From Armillaria gallica (lineage: Eukaryota; Basidiomycota; Agaricomycetes; Agaricales; Physalacriaceae): DNA of 64,000 nucleotides. Below the pieces are notes generated by a model that worked only from the letters and a program-made list of their open reading frames with translations, was not told where the DNA came from and did no database searches. Made by a program: the position numbers and the translations under genes. Positions 12,601 to 24,763 of this stretch are shown here, piece after piece. The stretch covers positions 2,108,001 to 2,172,000 of the forward strand of contig JBANDB010000010.1 in the NCBI GenBank assembly GCA_037576215.1. Direction: 5' to 3'. Numbering within the stretch: the first letter of the stretch is position 1; each line of letters starts with the position of its first letter.

Positions 12601-13291
12601 CTGTTTTTAGCCAAGGTTCTGCCGAAGAGCCTGAGGATGCCAAGAGCGACTCGGACGAGAAGATGGAAGAAAACGAGGACCGTTTTCAGGAATCATCAAA
12701 CTGGGTTCTTGTTTGAGAACTTCAAGTGGTCAAAGATGGGATAATGGTGGGCATGATCTACATGTACTTTTGTAAATCTCTCTTATAGTAGGCGTTTGTC
12801 CGAAGCTCGTTCACGTTAGCAGCGCATTTCTGCGTTGAAGAGGTTTCTTTCGAGAATGGAAGAGCTCATCAAATAATGTGAAAGGGGTTTCGCAAGTATA
12901 ATGATTGACTTGGACGAGACCACTCGACCAAAGTAATTCGGCTCTATGATGTGTCCCTCGAGTGTGAAACAGGACAATGGCTTTGAATGGCTAATAACTT
13001 TTGACTGCAAAAAGAATTCTGGATTAGTTAGCGTAGGGTATTCACATGCTGCGGTCAGGTAGAGTAAGCAGACGCGCTACATACAAAGGTAGTGACCCCA
13101 AATACTCTGTATCTCTATCCGTTCGTGATTTTGGGATACGGTTGATAAGACTTCGGCAGATTACTTGTGATATTGCGCTTCGTGGTTCCATAGCGCATTA
13201 GGATCATTCCGACATCAAGCACACGGTTACAACTAAGGGAGAGATGGACTGTTATCTTCACCATGGACCGGTTTAAAGTCCTTTTAGAGGA
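12601..13291. other. intergenic, nothing recognised
   Basis: Short ORFs only. It lies downstream of the relic and at the 3' end of the minus-strand membrane protein gene, so terminator and polyadenylation signals of that gene should be here. Confidence 0.4.
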
Positions 13292-14838
13292 TTATAGATG
13301 GGGAATAAACTTCGTCCAGTTGACCTCCTCTAGCACGCCTGGTTCGAGGAATCTGAGGGAAAGAAAAGCCTCCACTAATAACGTCATCCTTGCGAGGAGA
13401 TATAAAAGGATCAAGAGCGGCGTAGCCGCTTGGATGGCACGCACAATCTTCCGCTTAGGTAGTATCTTGATGAACGCAAGCTGCATCGCCAGGACGACGG
13501 GAACTATAGCTACGACAAGTGATGATATCCGCCAAAGTACACACTCGGGAACAGAAGCGAAGGCGAACGACCACGCGAGGCAGTGAATTCCACCGAAGAG
13601 CGCTCCAATGGCGGCACCAAAGTACCCAATGTACCATGTCTTCTCGTAATCCAGTGTACCAGCCCAAAGGGTCGGTACACCACCGTAGGCGCTACTCCAT
13701 CCACGTCCAAACAATATCTTTCCCATGGTCCGGCGATACCACCGGAGTGCGGATTGGAAAGCCTCCGTGGTAAAGCGCCCGTATGTGGCGTAAGAGAACC
13801 ATTGCTTTGCCTCGGTGTAGGTGTAATCAAAGAACGGAAAATGGTGGATATCCGAGTAGCGACGCCTGAGGCCAGTTGTGTGAGGTGAACGAGGAGAGCT
13901 AAATAAAAAGGAGCTGTGTGGCGAGTCGCGGTGATTTGGTGTTCTGTTGAGTGACAAAGCTCTGAGGGGCCCTATATCTGCTATGTAGAAAGAGGAAATC
14001 GAGCTATGACTTACGAAGGTCATGGTATCCACGCTTTCGTAGAACTCTCTCTCTTCAAGAATTGAGCAGGCGTTGATTTGGCAACGTACATCGAGCGGTT
14101 TGTGCCACCACAAGATGTAGTTGAAGATGTTTAGGACCGCAAAAGCGAGAGTCGCGGTTTCCAATTGGGTGATGGGAAGGGATTCGTTGAACCGAGCGAG
14201 ATACTGGATGACAAACCAGGTTGTCTGAACAACAGCAACGACCTTCGACAGAGCATCTCCTTTGCTTCGATCTTGCAGCTCTTCCTCAGTTATGCGAGAT
14301 ATCGACGACAAGTCTAATCCGGGGCGGACCGAAAATGATTCCTGGAAGAGTGCTAGGCCGTCTAGATGTAACAAATCTGTGATTTTTATGGGAGTTCCTC
14401 CAGCACCAATGAATCCGCCTATGCTTATGAAAAACCCGTGTGTCATTGTCAAGTTGAAGCCTGGGAGCGAAGTAAGTCGTCGCGGACTGGAATGGAAAAT
14501 ATCGTGTCACACGTACGTTTAGATATTGTTGATGCTACTATCCATTGGCGAAAGGCCCAGATGATTATAACTTCGGGAACTACGATAGCTATGACCATGA
14601 GCTTCAATCGGTGGAGTCCGATGAAAGCCCATCCGCGAGATTTGAGATCGGGACCTGGAACGTTGGGATGCACAGCGAGCCAAGTGCAAGCGAAAACCGT
14701 CATGATGCAGCTGAATACTACATCCCAGGCACTTCGGTGTTCTGGTAATTCATTCAAGTGGCTTTCGTTTGGAGCACTTCTGGCCTGAACATACGTCTGC
14801 AATAGCGCAAGGATGAGACTGAATGAATATGAAATCAT
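13292..14838 (-). CDS. fungal multi-pass membrane protein, uncharacterised family
   Basis: Exons 14838-14517 and 14460-13292; a 56-nt intron (14461-14516, GTACGT...TCCCAG) joins SK-RFNLTMTHGFF in frame, 497 codons. The N-terminus looks like a signal peptide (MISYSFSLILALLQTYVQA). Family marks I recognise from basidiomycete proteins are WDVVFSCIMTVFACTWLAVHPNVPG, LTMTHGFFISIGGF, ITEEELQDRSKGDALSKVVA, then QTTWFVIQYLAR, LPITQLETATLAFAVLN and a WWHKPLDV segment, followed by three or four C-terminal hydrophobic segments. The family has many members per genome and no assigned function. A GTAAGT at 14014-14009 could be a further donor, but no nearby acceptor keeps frame, so I leave that stretch coding. 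Location is inferred to be a cellular membrane. Confidence 0.85.
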
Positions 14839-15827
14839 AGGTCAGGCTTTCCTGGATTCATGGTTGAAAATAACCACGGAAAAGAGAGCGTCTCTAAATA
14901 CTCACCAGAGATCAGCTAACAACAAAGGCGGGGAGACAGGGTACCATTACCTAGTATACCTCTCGAAGCTGTTGGGATACCTAATGATAAGTATCACATT
15001 ACGTGCCTTAACACACGGTAAGAATGCGAATTGGACCCAGGACATGTGCCGGTTCCTTGTTTTCGAATGATTTTATCCATCTATCAGATTCATTGATCAA
15101 CCTTGTCAGAAGTTAACGGTGATGCATGATGCATGATGGTCGAGAAGGGGGGAAAATTTGAGGAAAAATCGAGGACGTAAACCTTAGTATAATGACAGTA
15201 TAATAGGCAGAGGGCGGGGGAGATACCAAGCCTTCATGAGTCGGCCCGATTTCCGGACTTTCAAACCGGCCACCCGGGCCGAAGCGTCGTTTTTCTACAA
15301 TTTCACACTGCCCTACGTACTGCCAGGCCAGTGGTCGATTGCTTACCTATGGGACTGCCAATCCTGCGTACGCCGAATCATTCTTGTACAGCCGTGCGCC
15401 ACCGCTTATCTATCCTATACGACTCATCAAAAAGAAAAAATGGCGGTCCCTGTTTAAAACAGGTTGCATAAACCATGTATCACCACTATTGATGCCGCGT
15501 CGTTCAGCATTTTTTTAACTGCAAGATCTCCCGTCCCCCCCCTTAAGACAGGACCGGTAGAATCTGCCGGGACAGTCAGAGATATTTATCGTCCGCAGAC
15601 GTTGTCTTCCGCATGCCAGAATACAGATTTTGGCATTTTGCTACGGTCGCACTACAAGAATCCTTTTTTGGACCACAATCGATGGGCACTTTACGGTTGT
15701 GATCAAGCAATAATGTACGTCACATGTCTTTTCGGTATCTCTGAACTAAATGTCAACGACGGGTTACATTAGGTCTCCCGTACTGCACTCTCTGTTATTG
15801 AAACACCCTCCTCAAGTCAGTCCACAG
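14839..15827. other. intergenic, nothing recognised
   Basis: Promoter side of the membrane protein gene. Short ORFs only, no family signal. A small homopolymer tract (C run near 15535) is the only conspicuous feature. Confidence 0.4.
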
Positions 15828-16040
15828 CTACATCTGGGTCCAATACCGCTTCTTTGCCTTGACTATGACCCCAAATTTGACTGTCTTCTTCGAGGCAATC
15901 TTTTTCGCCTCCGGCTTCTTTGTACTGGCAGCGATAGCCTCCTCGAGTGTAGGCAAGTTGCATGTTGGATGGGGCGGGGATGGCCGGTCATAGATCCAGA
16001 CATTACCCTCTTGAGGTGGATGCGGCTCGGGAGTAGACAT
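15828..16040 (-). CDS. hypothetical small basic protein
   Basis: A 70-residue ORF from ATG 16040 to the stop at 15828. It has an acidic/proline-rich start (MSTPEPHPPQEGNVWIYDRP), a middle LPTLEEAIAAS and a lysine-rich end (KKPEAKKIASKKTVKFGVIV). A TTTATAAA element at about 16150-16157 lies some 110 bp upstream on this strand, at a suitable place for a promoter. I do not recognise the family; the composition is protein-like, but no second line of support exists. It could be an exon of a larger gene. Confidence 0.35.
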   Translation of the reverse strand: MSTPEPHPPQEGNVWIYDRPSPPHPTCNLPTLEEAIAASTKKPEAKKIASKKTVKFGVIVKAKKRYWTQM

Positions 16041-16750
16041 CCGCAGGTTGGATGTGGGTACTTGGTTGGGGGTATCATGAACATCATGAGGACGGTGCAG
16101 TGGCGGAGGTTTTAATTTTGGGTGGAGAGTAGGTGCCTCTGTCCTGGTGGTTTATAAATGCTATTGTTGATCATCGTCTTTCAAGGTCCACAGGTACAAC
16201 GCAACCTTCGCTGGGCACACAATGCTTTCCCTTTGTCTTGTCAGCCTGGATACACTCTTTTTAAATTCAAATCAGTCAGCGACCTTCGCCAAAGGCTGGA
16301 CAGTGAATCTTACTGCTGCAGAGAGATGCTGTAAGAGTCTTCACTGAGGATTGACGCCCCTAGTGCATCAAAGGTCAATTGCAACTTACAGTTGACTGGC
16401 GATGCTCGCACGAGTCTTGGTCGGTTCACGTCGATATTTGAATGAACTTTGATGGTCGCGAGGATGCTTAAACACCGCCTACCTTTGTTCGCCGCCCCGC
16501 GTCGATGAAATGTAAACTGTAAACGCACTATCTCGGGCAGCCAATTATTTCCAGTTGACTTCAACGATCGACTTACCATGGGACCTTGTGCCGGTACCAA
16601 TACCATTTCTTACGATCCGTTTGGCTGGCACATCCCACGTTGAAAGACTCCGGACCGAAATCCCCGGAGTGACATCCAATGACATAACAATAGAACATTC
16701 AACAGTTGTCAGTCTCACATATTCGGTTCTCTCTCTCTTTCTTCTTCTCA
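16041..16750. other. intergenic, nothing recognised
   Basis: Shared upstream region of the minus-strand small ORF and the plus-strand aldolase-type gene. A pyrimidine-rich tract (CTCTCTCTTTCTTCTTCTC, about 16731-16749) immediately precedes the aldolase ATG, a common fungal 5' leader feature. Confidence 0.4.
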
Positions 16751-17879
16751 ATGTCAGCCACGAAACTCGACGGCCGTGCCATGCTGGCAGCGACGATAGC
16801 TAGTGGACCAAAACCCCGCGTTTTCGAGGATAAACTTGAGGAAAGGGCTTGGCGAAAGTTTAGGCTGGCGCAGGCTCTGAGGATCTTTGGTAGGAGCTCC
16901 TTTGTAACTGCGTAAAGAACGAAATCATGACGAGCTTCAAACCAGGCAACCGTGGCTACGATGAAGGAATTGCAGGACATATCACAGTCAGGGTATGTAC
17001 GTCTCAAATCATCGCCTTTTCCTCTTGCTCACCGCCCGTTCCAGGATCCAATTGAAACGGAATGTTTCTGGGTCAATCCATGGGTATTGTTGTTCAGCGA
17101 ATTCTACCAATCAACCCGCCTGACAGCTTCTAGGGTATTCACTTCAAGCTGATCCAACCGGAGGACCTCCTTCTAGTCGACTCTCAGGGAAAGATATTAC
17201 AAGCGGGGAAATCCCCCTTGTTGAACACTGCGGCATTTCTCATACATTCTAAGATCCATGCAGCGAGACCCGACGTTATCTGCGCGGCACATTCGCATTC
17301 CGTATACGGCAAGGCCTTTGCAGCGCTAGGGAAGCCACTGGATATGATTTCGCAAGATAGTTGCGCATTCTATAATGTACGTTGAACTATTTCATGAACG
17401 GCGTGATACTGACGTGGACATAGGATCACGCGGTGTACACGGATTACAGAGGCATTGCACTTGAGGACGAAGAGGGCGAAGCGATTGCTAAAGCGTTGGG
17501 ATCACACAAGGTCGGTGTTCCTTTATCCAATTTTCTCTAGAAAATGCTCATTAATGGCGTGGTAGGCGGCTATCCTCCAGGTATATCATGTCTTCGATAT
17601 CTTCACCAGCAAGAACTGACGTGCCGGTAGAATCACGGGCTCCTCGTCGCTTGTAATACAATCGAAGCGGCTGTATACTTTTACATTTCCCTTGAGAAGT
17701 CGTGTCAGGTTCAGCTCCTTGCTGATGCTGCGGGGGAGACGGTGAAGATTCCGCCTCATCAGGCTGCAGAAACAGGTTCGAAAGTTGGGAATAAGATTGC
17801 CGGGTGGTTCAGCGGCAAAATGGAGTTTGATTTACTGGAGAGTGAGGAGAAGAATGTCTTCAGGTATTTCAAACAGTAA
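16751..17879 (+). CDS. class II aldolase/adducin-type protein
   Basis: Seven exons: 16751-16889, 16946-16992, 17045-17083, 17134-17376, 17424-17510, 17566-17580, 17631-17879; all junctions keep frame, 273 codons. Exon 6 is only 15 nt (AAILQ). Order of motifs: LEERAWRKFRLAQALRIFG, GNRGYDEGIAGHITVRDP, FWVNPWGIHFKLI, LLVDSQGKI, then LNTAAFLIHSKIHAARPDVI, AAHSHSVYGKAFAALGKPLD, DSCAFYNDHAVY, and QNHGLLVA. The His residues in HSHS and NHG are the metal ligands of the class II aldolase/adducin fold. Fungal single-domain members (Mug14-like in fission yeast) have no firmly assigned substrate; sugar-phosphate aldolase or epimerase chemistry is possible. Start ATG is the first that gives the usual N-terminus. 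High confidence in the fold, low in substrate. Confidence 0.92.
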
Positions 17880-18053
17880 CGCCGACGGAGGTTATAATGT
17901 TCTTTGCAACCATCGAGTTCGATATAATAGAGACAGTTCATACATGTTAAAAGCGACAACAAAGCTACGAGTAAAGTGGATACACGAGGAATGGATAGTG
18001 CGTAATTGTTCAGTGGATACATATCGGGTTTGGGGGACATCTTCCGTTCTTTC

Positions 18054-19313
18054 CTAGTTAATGACAAAATTTCTCCCATACTTCTTTTTAGTCTTAGGAA
18101 GACAAACCGTGGAGATCCACGTCGCCATCGCACTCATACTAAAACCTTTCCGAGCCCGGTAAGATTCGACTGTCTCCACGTTAATCTCGTACACTTTGAG
18201 CTGAGGTCGAGTGAGAGCTTGGTCAAGCGCTGCCCAACCGGGGACGTCAGTAGGACACTTGTTCCACACCGCACGGGGAATGTTTTCGATATCGAACTCG
18301 ACTTCGATAGTCACCCTGGAGAGATGGCGTGGACGTTTCAACTGGTTGAGAGTGGAGGCCCACCAGTCGAGCATCATGTTCGTCCCGAAGTTGCCAGTGA
18401 TGAAGGTGCAGAAATGGACATGATGGATGGTGGGGCCGAGGTCAAGAGGCTCGAGAGGGCTGACTGTATACGAAGGAAAGAACCAATTAGTGCGGAAAAG
18501 AAGTTCACGACATACGAACTTGCCTATATTGAAACTGTCGATGTCGATTTCCCAAAGGCTGGGACACAGATTGATAAAACGGGAAAGTCGACGAACGAAG
18601 TTATTGTCGTTGCATATGACATCCGATCTGTGCCGAAGAGAGAGCTTGGCCAGATTGCGCAAAGCGACTGGCGAGCGACGGCTGGCGAAAAGATCGAGGA
18701 AGACCCATCCGGTGGTGGTGTCGACATAGATGGAGATTTGCTCGATCTCTGGCCCTCGCTGCCCGTCACGAATCTCGCTGGCGCTGACAGATATGGCCTC
18801 CACGGGGTCCGCATGTGCGCTGTTGCCCGACTCGTACTCTCGAATAGAGATGTCCTCTACCTCCAGGTTCGCTAGGTTAGGGTAAGACCTAACCACGGAG
18901 ATGAACTGATCTTCGCTGCACTCCACCCTGTGTAAATTCAAGACGCAGACGTTGGGGAACGAAGAGATCGCTTTGATCAAGAGCGGGGGGTTTCTGACCT
19001 CAAGCAGGTTTTGGCGCCAGATTTGCATGCCGTTGATGGGGAGGCGAGGATCCTTGAGTTTCGCGAGGATCAGAGGGATGTACTCGTCACGTCCGATATG
19101 CTCAGACTGGCCGTTCATGTACAAGGCGGGGCCGTAGATGTCTATAGATGCCTGACCGGCGTCTGCTGGAGCCCCGAGTGCCTGGGGTAGATCGGGAACA
19201 GATTGCATATGAGCATACAAGGCCTGAGGGGTGTACCTCAGGTTCTCCCCATATTTGAGGTAGTCTTCCAAACACAGTGCTTTGACGGTAAGAGCTCTGC
19301 GTCGGGGCGGCAT
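18054..19313 (-). CDS. LRR-like repeat protein, paralogue 1
   Basis: Exons 19313-18524 and 18463-18054, 400 codons. The 60-nt intron 18464-18523 has a GCAAGT donor (GC-AG) and lies in phase 1 after DIDSFNI; the paralogue at 21.1 kb has a GT-AG intron at exactly the same place (DLDNFKI). I start at MPPRRRALTVKALCLEDYL because this N-terminus aligns with the paralogue; an in-frame ATG at 19460 exists but the extra residues look like leader. The body shows repeated hydrophobic strands (FPNVCVLNLHRVECS, YPNLANLEVEDISIREYES, GPEIEQISIYVDT, LLDLFASRRSPVALRNLAKL-like). No F-box is visible. Function unknown; probably a protein-interaction scaffold. Confidence 0.83.
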   Translation of the reverse strand: MPPRRRALTVKALCLEDYLKYGENLRYTPQALYAHMQSVPDLPQALGAPADAGQASIDIYGPALYMNGQSEHIGRDEYIPLILAKLKDPRLPINGMQIWRQNLLEVRNPPLLIKAISSFPNVCVLNLHRVECSEDQFISVVRSYPNLANLEVEDISIREYESGNSAHADPVEAISVSASEIRDGQRGPEIEQISIYVDTTTGWVFLDLFASRRSPVALRNLAKLSLRHRSDVICNDNNFVRRLSRFINLCPSLWEIDIDSFNIGKFVCRELLFRTNWFFPSYTVSPLEPLDLGPTIHHVHFCTFITGNFGTNMMLDWWASTLNQLKRPRHLSRVTIEVEFDIENIPRAVWNKCPTDVPGWAALDQALTRPQLKVYEINVETVESYRARKGFSMSAMATWISTVCLPKTKKKYGRNFVIN

Positions 19314-21058
19314 CCTAGTGAAGAGATGAGGAGGTGATGAAAGCGGAACAGAACAGAGGTCAACCCAACTTGTCGGAATCAAGACGCGTTGGAACAAGTT
19401 GAGAGGCGAAGGAGACGCGTATTTATATCTTTGAAGTCGCTGAGCCACTCGAGGAGCCACTGAAGTCTAGTGCCGAGTTGGGATTCTTCAAACGAATGCC
19501 TATATCCATAACGATCACGGTATTGTTTTTAATCAGAGGTTCAGGAACATACACGCACCGACGCGTCGAGACGTCGTCATGGCCCAGTTTGGGTACAATG
19601 GCGTCTATTATCCGTCCTGATTCTTGACGTCATGCTATACTTGGCCGCTCACGATAGCGTGCGGTAGGCTTTTTGGGAGAGGAAGAAGTCGGAGTGGTAA
19701 AAATCAGCACTCCGTCTTGAAGCACGATCAGAGCGGGAGCCTGACGCCTCGAGGCAGCTCTTTAAGTCTCGGGGTACAAGCTTATTGTATCAGACCGGAG
19801 CCAGTCTACCGAGGCAGCCAAGAACAGGTTAGGCCTGCTATCAATAGCTACCTCGATCCGCACGAAAATTTTGCACTCTTCAGTCAGCCATACTGGGAGA
19901 TATCTACTGTTCAGAGCGGATTATTGGTAGTACCTCCTACGGATTTGGCGTAAAGGTCAAATCCACAGCCGAAGAAGGAAAAGGCTATAGCTTACATCAA
20001 GTGTGACTCATGCAAAACCACAAGAATGGAGGGGTTTCTGGCCTTATTGTTCGTGCGTACGCCAGAAGTGATGCAAGGATGTGTTGCTTGGATACTCTGA
20101 TAGCTGAAACAAGGCCTAGGATGATTCATTCCAGTCAAAACGGTTCTTCAACAGTGTTCTGGAGGCCACGTTTCGTTCTATTAGGATCCAGTTTTTGGAC
20201 GAAATAACAATATACTAAATAGTTGAAATCAGCGTCAAAAAAGAATTGGTGGTAGGAAGGAAGCATATTTGTACGCACATTCCGAGTGTTCGACGGTTGA
20301 GAGAAAGAAGCGTGTTGCGGGTCAGTCCGGGTTGGCCACGTGGCGCGCTTGATCTCACTGATCCCTCGTTTTTACCAACGACTCTATCTATATTATCGAC
20401 AGCCCTCTCCTTCACGTCTGGGGGCGTTAGAGGACACTCGCGTGTAAGCTTTGAACATGCCTGTGGAAGGCTTGGCACCAAAAGCGCAGGGTTTCTTGCT
20501 TGGAGGTTCAATTTCATTTTAGGCCATCTTTTGGAAAATTATTTGCGCGCGCGTCTTCTTCGGAATCTGTCTTTTTTTGGGTGTTCGCCGCAGGCTTAGC
20601 AGACGTTTAAGATCCAGCCATGTCCCTGAACACCGAGCATACGAAGAGGCGCTGCAACTCGGACCGAAGAGCCAGGTATCTCAAATCGCTCGACACTTTT
20701 GGAGAAACAATGAGTATTGACGATAGTTTGCACAGACGAAGAAAAGAGGATCTACTCGTGTAGAACATTGTGGTCTCGTTTGGGTATAAGGTCCTCTATT
20801 GTTTGTTGCAGGTGAGTAAGTGCCTCGAACCTCAGTTTAGCAGTCCGCTGATTGGCAGGATGTAGACGTTGAGCAACAACCGGCGTTGGCTTATTGTGAA
20901 TACATTGTGGCTGATTTTGGGCCAAAGTGACCGCCGCTCTCAGGATATATACAGCCCTATCCGCTATGGCTACTCTCTGTCGTCGCCCAGTCGAACCCAA
21001 AGTGCGTTCACCTTCGTCCGACCTTCTTTGGTGTTGACTTGTCCCCGTTGATAGAGCT
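19314..21058. other. intergenic between two divergent LRR-like paralogues
   Basis: The two paralogues at 18.1 and 21.1 kb point away from each other across this 1.7-kb stretch. Only short ORFs occur; none matches a family I know. A 48-codon ORF at 20620 is not supported by any motif. Confidence 0.4.
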
Positions 21059-22322
21059 ATGACACTGGCCATATTCTTTAAAGCGTACCTAACGCTGGGC
21101 CAAGGTCAATCGCACTCTTGCCGGGATCTGTACGGGCACATTCAGAACTCTCCTGCCGTCCTTCGTGCTTTGGCTCGCTTGGATCAGAGGGCCTTCCCGT
21201 TGCAAGGTGCCGGTGGGGAAGGGAGCGAGTTGGTCGTCAGCGATCCCAATTCTTCTATCCTTGGACGCGACCAGTTCTTCCGTTTCCTTGTCGAACACCT
21301 TAAAGATCCACAGATTCCAATCACCCGCTTGAAGCTGTCCGGCTTGAGCTGGTTCAACGTCCCTAGCGTCGGATTATGGCACGCTGCGTTTACATCATTC
21401 CCTAACGTTTTCTCGTTGTTTCTGAACGGTGTAATGTGTGAAGAAGTTCACATTCTTGCCCTTATTCGATCGTTCCCCGCCTTGACTCACCTGCGACTTG
21501 ATGAAAAGAAGATACGGGCATACGAGTCGACAAGAAGTTTGGGGGTGGAGAACCTAGAATCGCGATTCGCAAGTATTGAGGACATTCGTAATAGCCAGCG
21601 AGGGCCAGAACTAATTTCTCTTCATATTGGTATCACCACGATTTCCGACCGGATCGTGCTCGACCTTTTAGCGACTCGGAACTCTCCCGTCGTCCTCCGT
21701 CATTTGAGGGAGCTTATTATCCGGGACTATGCCAATATTATCTGCGACATAAGCTTCGCTCGCCGCCTTAACGTGCTCCTCGAATTGACAACCGATCTGT
21801 TTGACCTCGACCTGGACAATTTCAAAATCAGTATGTGTATACGTCGCTCTTGTCTGATTGTGTATTGACTATCGTACTGTACTAGCTCGGTCTCTTCCTC
21901 CTCTGAACATTCCCAACCTTCACTGGTTTCGCTTCACCATCCGCTTGAATCACGCCTATCAGATGGACAAGGCGATCTTTTGGTGGATAGATACACTTGT
22001 CCGTCTACCAAGGGACAACCAGCTCAGGATGATCACGGTTACAGTGGAGGTCGATACTCTCCCCAGTGGTACTCCGTTCCCTCGTGATGTCTCTGCGTGG
22101 ACGGCATTAGACCGAGCAATGTGCCGTGATGAAATCCAATTGGAGGAGCTCTTTTTCAAGATTTGCGCGCCCGATAACGATGGGCATATCTATCGCTGGA
22201 TATGCACGCGATGCCTTCCTGTGAGCCGCCAACGATATGCGTCGCGGTTCACTGAAGACGATCCGTGCTTTACCTTGTTGAATGACCGTCATCAGGTGGT
22301 GGATCTAAAGGACTTCATGTAA
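21059..22322 (+). CDS. LRR-like repeat protein, paralogue 2
   Basis: Exons 21059-21830 and 21886-22322; the intron 21831-21885 (GTATGT...ACTAG) is GT-AG, phase 1, 403 codons in all. The N-terminus (FFKAYLTLGQGQSHSCRDLY, GHIQNSPAV) aligns with paralogue 1 (LEDYLKYGENLRYTPQALYA). Shared middle blocks are FPNVFSLFLNGVMCEEV, SFPALTHLRLDEKKIRAYES, SQRGPELISLHIGIT and LDLLATRNSPVVLRHLREL. The C-terminal exon continues with PNLHWFRFTIRLNHAY and DNQLRMITVTVEVD. This is a repeat-type scaffold with no catalytic residues visible. The start ATG is the first in frame; sequence before it has no matching upstream exon. Confidence 0.83.
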
Positions 22323-22443
22323 CACAGCAGAAAGATTAGGAAAAGTGCAGATAACGTTAACTTATAGGGTTAGGGTTACAATGATTTGTATGTTAGTGTT
22401 GTTTTCAAATTGCTATCGTGACGTACCTTCTTACTCTGTCACC

Positions 22444-24763
22444 ATGGACGACGAAACGGCAGAAATCGAGCTGGTGCGTCTGTCACGACTGCTCGCGTGT
22501 AAATGGAACCTCAAGTCTTGTAGCTGGAGCAAAACCTCAATAAAACTAGGCAAATTTCGCAAAGAATGACAAGTGAATTTCATGCATTTTATTGTCGGCA
22601 AACACTTAACCAAGTAGCAATCCTCAACAGTTTCGATACCCGCCTAGCCAAGCTAGAAAAGTCTATACTGCCGCTTTATACATCTACGCAGATTCTCAAC
22701 CGACGTGCAAGTAGTAGGTCGCCTTTCTTCGAGGAGGAACGGAGAACTGACGCCCAGCAGACATAGAGAAGGCTTTACTCAAGATCGACGAGCTGGCGAG
22801 CAATCAGGAGGGCATCGCGGTTGAAGAAGCCTTGATTCTCCGTGGGTAGGTGCACTGCTTCCTTCTCTATACGCCTTGCTTACCACCGCCAGACCACAGC
22901 CGAGCCAGCTCGACGCATACAGGGATGCCTTGGAGCGTCTCAACGCAGCTATTGCTTTCAAGGGCTCCGAGGGCGACTCACTGGAAACCGTGCGTCGTAG
23001 TATCCATTTCGTTTCTACTTTTCTGATATCGTATTTAGGCTCGGTTGGTCGAAACTGGGGCCAAGAAACTGACACAGCTTTACACCAAACTTGTCGCAGA
23101 AGGCTCGTCGGGTTCCATGCCACCACCAGGCTCCGATCTTCCCATTAATCCTTTTCCGCCGTCGCTGCTGGAGACTCTCATTCCCTTGGTTGCATTTCTA
23201 CGCACTTTACCGTTGCCTTCGACACATCCATCACATCCCGCTTCTCCTGCTATACTGTCTACACTCAAAGAGGCACAGCGGGGATACGCCGACATGCGTG
23301 GCGCGTGGTGTCGCAAGTGTCTAGAAGGCCAGGGCAGACGAGTGTTGGATCGCGCCGACACTATCGATCCTATAGCAGCCGGGCTGGAGTTTGGCAAATG
23401 GGCTGAATCGATACTTGATGTCGCCGAGGTTTGTGTTGATTCCTCGATCCCCTGACAACTCTAACAATCTATACAGGAGGAATTCAACCTTCTAGAAGAT
23501 CTCTCACCACTTTCGAACCCGCAGCTCGCGTATGGCGCTCTCATGAACCCCATTCTCGTGCTCTTCAGCAGTACACTCAATTCTCTTATCGGTTCCATCA
23601 AGCGCTCCCTGCACAAGTACAACTTCTTGGCCCTTTCCTCATACGAGTATATGCTCTCTTTGCAATCTCGATGGGACAAGACTATGGCTCGGAGGGGTAC
23701 CGACGCTCGGAAAGATACAAACGAGTTTAGAGACGGCTTGCAGAGCTTGCGGAATGTCTGCCTTCGGAGTTTTCCAGAGTTCCTAGCCGATGTAAAGATG
23801 GCGTCAATGGGTAAGGGTGGAGAGTTAGGCACCACGCTCGCGGATTTCGTCGTCACTGTACGTGTCTTCGTGGTTATACTTCATACCATTGCTCATCGTT
23901 CGGCAGACTGTCAAGTATCTGGACCGCATTCCCGAGGTGCAGAGCGCCGCAGGCGCTGCGTTAGTTACCCTTGGTGATGGGAACTGGAAAATGGGCGAGG
24001 GTGTTCAGGTGGGAAAAGCCTCCAAACTTGGGGAAGGTGATGAGCATGTCATCCTGGAGCATTATGTCTGTGAGTGAGTTCGCTACTTGATCTTAGATCG
24101 TATTGAAGCATGCGGTTGTAGATGATGTGGTTAATACGACGATTAACAGCCTCAACATATTGTCGCGCACACAGAAGCGAGCCGTACTTTCTTCCATCTT
24201 TCTCCTCAACAACATAGCCTTCCTTCGGCGAAACGTTCTCTTGGATCCCAAGCATGATGCATTGCTCGATATGCTTTCCAAGCCGACACAAGATGTCATA
24301 AATTCCAATTTCCGTATGGCCAAGGCGGCATATTTTGATACCAACTTTTCTCCGCTTATACAGGCGCTAAGCGAAGATTCCAAGGAGAAGGGCAAAGCGG
24401 CTACGAAGGAGAGGTTTACGAGGTTCTACGACTTGTTCGACGAGGTCATCGAACGACATCGGGGCGTGGTGTCCGTCTTGGAGGATGACGAGGAAGGGCG
24501 GGCGGAACTTGGGGAAGAGGTGGTCAAGTTGATTATACCGTCATTAGAAAGGTTTGTGGCCAAGCATAGAGAGAAGGAGTTCAGTAAAAGTAAGTTCAGT
24601 TTCGCTTGCTTGGTGACATCACTGACCTTCTATTTCCTAGATCCCCAGAAATGTACGTTTCGCCGTCCTGTTTCCATGATGGTTGTGTACTAATTTTCTT
24701 CCCATAGACATAAGACTTTCAGTAGAAGATGTAGAGGCACAGCTGCGTTCTATATATCGATGA
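22444..24763 (+). CDS. EXO70: Exo70 subunit of the exocyst complex
   Basis: Eleven exons: 22444-22473, 22524-22572, 22618-22713, 22761-22845, 22893-22989, 23039-23428, 23477-23857, 23907-24069, 24122-24589, 24641-24652, 24708-24763; 609 codons with every junction in frame. Exon 10 is only 12 nt. The N-terminus MDDETAEIELLEQNLNKTRQ, then SILPLYTSTQILNRRAS, the middle EGQGRRVLDRADTIDPIAA, KWAESILDVAEEEFNLLED, YGALMNPILVLFSSTLNSLI and the C-terminal helical repeats (LLNNIAFLRRNVL, FYDLFDEVIERH, LERFVAKHREKEF) are typical of fungal Exo70. It is one of eight exocyst subunits; it binds PI(4,5)P2 and Rho GTPases and helps tether secretory vesicles at growth sites such as the hyphal tip. A degenerate partial copy lies 5 kb downstream. 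Confidence 0.96.

Noticed and set aside
14009..14014. GTAAGT inside the membrane protein gene as an extra intron donor
   Set aside because: None of the nearby AG acceptors preserves the reading frame, while the unspliced frame is open.
13263..14522. Several plus-strand ORFs across 13.3-14.5 kb
   Set aside because: They are antisense shadows of the minus-strand membrane protein gene and carry no family motifs.
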